64,000 nt of DNA from Planctomycetota bacterium (GTDB lineage: Bacteria; Planctomycetota; SZUA-567; H5-PLA8). Made by a program: the position numbers and the translations under genes. The stretch lies in NCBI GenBank assembly GCA_015075375.1, contig JABTUM010000001.1, positions 1,979,201-2,043,200 of the forward strand. The letters run 5' to 3'. The notes beneath the pieces were generated by a model. That model was not told the origin of the DNA and did no database searches. It saw only the letters and a program-made list of their open reading frames with translations. Shown here piece after piece: positions 62,612-64,000 of the stretch (its first letter is position 1; every line of letters begins with the position of its first letter).

Positions 62612-64000
62612 CGCCGCTCCTCCGGCCGGTCGGTGTGAGCAACTGCTCGTTCCAGCAGCGGAGCAAAGTCGCGTATGTCGATTCCGCTGTCGACAAGCGC
62701 TTTCACGAAGGGGGCATCGCGAAACTTTCGTATCGCTTCGGCATGAACTTGGGGCGCCCCGGCCAACGCTGCGTGTAGCGCCGCATAGACCACCGCGAAC
62801 TCGCTCGACTGCAAGCCCTTCGCTACAATCGCGTGATCGCGCTTGATCGAAGCGAGTCCCATTAGCAGTGCCAGCTTCACGAACGGCGTTCCAGAGTCGT
62901 AAATGGATTCCAGCTCAGCCAGGGTCGGCTCGTGGCCATGCTGCGCGAGCGCAAGCTTCAGGTAAAGCCACGCCTGGTGCCGCTGCTCGTAATGCGAACT
63001 CGAAAGCTCCGTCTGTCCCAGGTCGCCGAACGAGGCGGTAAAATCGCGCTCGAGTTCTACGAGCACCGGCAGGACGCGCGGATCGGGAATTCGGCCGAGC
63101 GCCCAAAGGCACTGCACGCGGACTTTCAAGGGTGCGGTCCGGTCGCGCGCCAAATCAAGCAAGGTAGGCGTAGCCTCATTGAGGGGCATGCGCCCCGAAA
63201 TCCCGATCAGGTATTCCGCCAGGAGCGGCTGATCGACCGCCTCAAGGAGTTCGGCAAGCGCTTTCGAGCAATCCGGTCCCCCCACCTTCTCCAGCGCAAG
63301 GACCAGCTTAATCCGCAACGCTACATTCTCTTCGGCCTTGAGCGCGCGGACCAACACAGGCGCGGCTTCGGCCGCACGATACTCGGCCAGCGCATCGATC
63401 AGCGTGGGCGGCGGGGACTCATCGGGGTAGTCGCGCAGCAGCGCCAAGACTTTCGCGCGCAGTTCCGGAACCGGTCGGGCCGCAAGCGCTTGCAGCGCCG
63501 GTCCGGCGAGGTTCTCGCCGGAGTTGCCCAGCGCTTTTTCGATCAGCGCGACGCGTTGCGCCCAGGACGTTCGCGCCGCTACGTACAGCATGGTACGCTT
63601 CACCTGCGCCGAGGCGGCGCGTTCGTACAGTTTCAGCGCGGCCATCCCGGCTTCGGGAGCTTCCGGCCACCCTTGAAGCGCCAGTGCCAGCTCGTCCTGT
63701 GCGGCGGGATCCGTCTCAATCCCCGCGCGCTCCGATAGGGCCGCGAGCGCACGTTCGCCGCCCAGACGACCCAGCGCATTCAAGGCCATCGCCCGCACAT
63801 GCCCGTCGGCATGGGCGGCCTGAAGGACCGCAAACTCCAGCGCGCCTTGCGCTTTAACGTCCCCCACAAACCGCAACAGCGTGGCGAGCATCTCGGGATC
63901 GCGCACCACTCCGGCGCTGCCCGCCAGTGCGACGCCCACCGCCTGCAATTCGGCGCGGTATTGCCGCTCGTGCTTGTACTCGACCAGCCCGCCCCAGGTT
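62608..64000 (-). CDS. HEAT-repeat protein (5' end outside the window)
   Basis: At least 464 residues; the frame is open to the right edge (WGGLVEYKHERQYRAELQAV continues past 63948), so the true start is outside. The sequence is built of alpha-helical HEAT/PBS-lyase repeats: DGHVRAMALNALGRLGGERALAAL, NLAGPALQALAARPVPELRAKVLALL, NVALRIKLVLALEKVGGPDCSKALAELL and APLKVRVQCLWALGRIPDPRVLPVLVELE. Likely a protein-protein interaction scaffold. Location unknown because the N-terminus is missing. Coupled to the EF-hand gene by a four-nt overlap. Confidence 0.85.
   Translation of the reverse strand, partial: TWGGLVEYKHERQYRAELQAVGVALAGSAGVVRDPEMLATLLRFVGDVKAQGALEFAVLQAAHADGHVRAMALNALGRLGGERALAALSERAGIETDPAAQDELALALQGWPEAPEAGMAALKLYERAASAQVKRTMLYVAARTSWAQRVALIEKALGNSGENLAGPALQALAARPVPELRAKVLALLRDYPDESPPPTLIDALAEYRAAEAAPVLVRALKAEENVALRIKLVLALEKVGGPDCSKALAELLEAVDQPLLAEYLIGISGRMPLNEATPTLLDLARDRTAPLKVRVQCLWALGRIPDPRVLPVLVELERDFTASFGDLGQTELSSSHYEQRHQAWLYLKLALAQHGHEPTLAELESIYDSGTPFVKLALLMGLASIKRDHAIVAKGLQSSEFAVVYAALHAALAGAPQVHAEAIRKFRDAPFVKALVDSGIDIRDFAPLLERAVAHTDRPEERR

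Overview
The window is a GC-rich stretch of a Gram-negative-type (diderm) bacterial chromosome. The diderm inference rests on a lipid A-type acyltransferase and many proteins with Sec signal peptides. Transmembrane Ser/Thr kinases of the 'MDRIVALK' type, PATAN/DUF4388, DUF4159, DUF4331, CBM9-like and very large PQQ-propeller proteins are what one sees in little-cultivated lineages near Planctomycetota, Lentisphaerota, Hydrogenedentota or Sumerlaeota. The exact phylum cannot be fixed from this window. I see no rRNA, tRNA, CRISPR array, transposase, integrase or prophage gene.

Layout. (1) 83-10114, all minus strand: aroC, an NtrC-type regulator with its GAF sensor kinase, a CDP-alcohol phosphatidyltransferase (pgsA), a PhyH-family dioxygenase, mtnA, an LpxL/HtrB-like acyltransferase and a rhomboid protease. 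(2) 10196-16818: a large secreted CBM9-like protein, a small integral membrane protein, a 59-residue membrane protein and a secreted propeller-like protein. (3) 16908-18736: a good sigma70-type promoter, a short upstream ORF with three consecutive Cys codons, a hairpin, and then one ORF that fuses serine acetyltransferase (CysE) to indole-3-glycerol-phosphate synthase (TrpC). (4) larC with a long His tract, glutathione peroxidase and a lone acyl carrier protein. (5) 21482-37829, mostly plus strand: an MglA-type GTPase carrying a Pro-rich linker and a C-terminal membrane anchor, a roadblock protein, a PATAN/TPR/transmembrane/propeller protein, purE, two transmembrane Ser/Thr kinases, a CBS-pair protein and an RGG-tailed DEAD-box helicase. 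(6) 37992-50083: a zinc-ribbon protein (plus strand), then on the minus strand ychF-like, an esterase-like hydrolase, an RluA pseudouridine synthase, a TPR protein, a DUF4331 protein, a PilZ-MshEN-PilZ protein and sdhCAB. (7) 50364-64000: a small membrane protein, an N-acyl-D-amino-acid deacylase-like amidohydrolase coupled to a TIM-barrel isomerase, then on the minus strand a 2636-residue secreted protein, a DUF4159 protein, an EF-hand secreted protein and a HEAT-repeat protein that runs off the right edge.

How the genes fit together. Housekeeping genes (aroC, trpC part, purE, mtnA, sdhCAB, ychF) are interleaved with an unusually dense set of signalling and envelope proteins. Two features deserve most attention. 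One is the putative cysteine-sensing leader in front of a cysE-trpC fusion, two pathways that both draw on serine. The other is the membrane-anchored MglA / roadblock / PATAN-TPR-propeller gene set followed by transmembrane kinases, which looks like a polarity or surface-sensing module. Four proteins between 23.5 and 46.5 kb share a short helical repeat resembling the c-di-GMP-binding MshEN domain, in strong form in one and degenerate form in the others.
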